From NCBI RefSeq assembly GCF_009939295.1, contig NZ_WVIC01000031.1, forward strand, positions 1-53,233: a stretch of 53,233 nt of DNA, given 5' to 3'. How positions within the stretch are numbered: the stretch's first letter is position 1; the number at the start of each line of letters is the position of its first letter. Both the position numbers and the translations under genes were made by a program. This document shows, one piece after another, positions 52,887 through 53,233 of this stretch. The stretch comes from Petrachloros mirabilis ULC683. GTDB taxonomy: Bacteria; Cyanobacteriota; Cyanobacteriia; Thermosynechococcales; Thermosynechococcaceae. The notes beneath the pieces were generated by a model. It was given only the letters and a program-made list of their open reading frames with translations, was not told the origin of the DNA and ran no database searches.

Positions 52887-53233
52887 CCCCCTCTCCCAGG
52901 ATTGCTACCGTGTACACACAAGTCTTGAAAAATTCAAAATCTTTGCACTCGCCCCCCTAGCCCCCCAATTCTGGGGGGAACTAGTTCTAACTTTCGGATT
53001 TCTCCCCCCAATTTTGGGGGGTTGGGGGGCTAATGCAGCGTGGAAAACGGAGAACTAGAGATGTGTGTACACCGTAGCCCAGGATTGGGAGGATGAACAA
53101 AACAGAAATTCGGGTGCCACCTCAACCTGATACACCTGAGAAGGCTTGCCCTCATCCCCTAGCCCCCTCTCCCAGCTTGGGCTACCGTGTACACACAAGT
53201 CTGAGAAAAACGATTTCACCCTGCATTCGCCCC
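52887..53233 (+). repeat. Repeat block, family C, running to window end
   Basis: Two units are visible. The first (52905-53058) has GCTACCGTGTACACACAAGTC, a CCCCCCTAGCCCCCC arm and CCCCCCAATTTTGGGGGG. The second (53059-53233) has GTGTACACCGTAGCCCAGGA and, near the end, GGGCTACCGTGTACACACAAG. The last is the reverse complement of the window start (1-107). No gene is seen. Confidence 0.75.

Overview
The window looks like a chromosomal stretch of a filamentous or Leptolyngbya-like cyanobacterium. The palindrome GCGATCGC (HIP1) recurs throughout (for example at 839-846, 4294-4301 and 4518-4525). Cyanobacterial marker genes are present: cp12, a CikA-type circadian kinase, ntcA, a CpcS/CpeS-type phycobiliprotein lyase, AMIN-domain proteins and Uma2 proteins. 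I cannot name the species. Both ends of the window lie in inverted copies of one dispersed repeat, so it may be an assembled contig that broke at repeats. Layout: 0.2-12 kb is mostly housekeeping: plsC-fabD, a VanX-like dipeptidase, ruvB with a ferric-reductase-like flavoprotein, a MOSC protein, an AMIN amidase, a 2-Cys peroxiredoxin and a ChaN-like protein. At 12.6-13.2 kb is a BrnT/BrnA toxin-antitoxin pair, followed by an initiator tRNA. At 13.9-24.1 kb are a membrane GTPase, a 50-residue photolyase-like remnant, an LD-carboxypeptidase/glycosyltransferase pair, cp12, a fructosamine-kinase-family protein, cikA and a DUF815 ATPase. A repeat block, rfbA, an AT-richer DUF900 hydrolase and a bilin lyase follow. 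At 28-36 kb is an iron-acquisition island: an AraC regulator, an AMIN-TonB receptor, a siderophore-binding lipoprotein and a 3'-truncated sucrase/ferredoxin-like gene. It is interleaved with three Uma2 genes and carries Fur-like and other palindromes. The receptor gene changes base composition part-way along. At 36-41 kb are an Anbu-type proteasome protein, a propeller-like protein coupled to fabI, ntcA with a perfect NtcA box upstream, a 154-bp MITE with a target duplication, and a DUF29 protein. At 41-46 kb is an RND efflux pump and its adaptor, then a broken toxin-antitoxin locus. At 46.5-49 kb is a sensor-kinase-like protein whose ATP-binding site and both receivers look degenerate. At 49-52.9 kb a YrdC-like protein is followed by a decayed 5' piece of larC, a MntA/HepT toxin-antitoxin pair, a MITE, intact larC and a small secreted protein. 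Accessory content is spread along the chromosome rather than concentrated in one island: three toxin-antitoxin loci (one dead), several dispersed palindromic repeat families and at least four gene remnants. The most promising things to follow up are the degenerate sensor protein, the duplicated larC fragment bracketing MntA/HepT, the iron island with heptad-tailed Uma2 proteins, and the MITE families.
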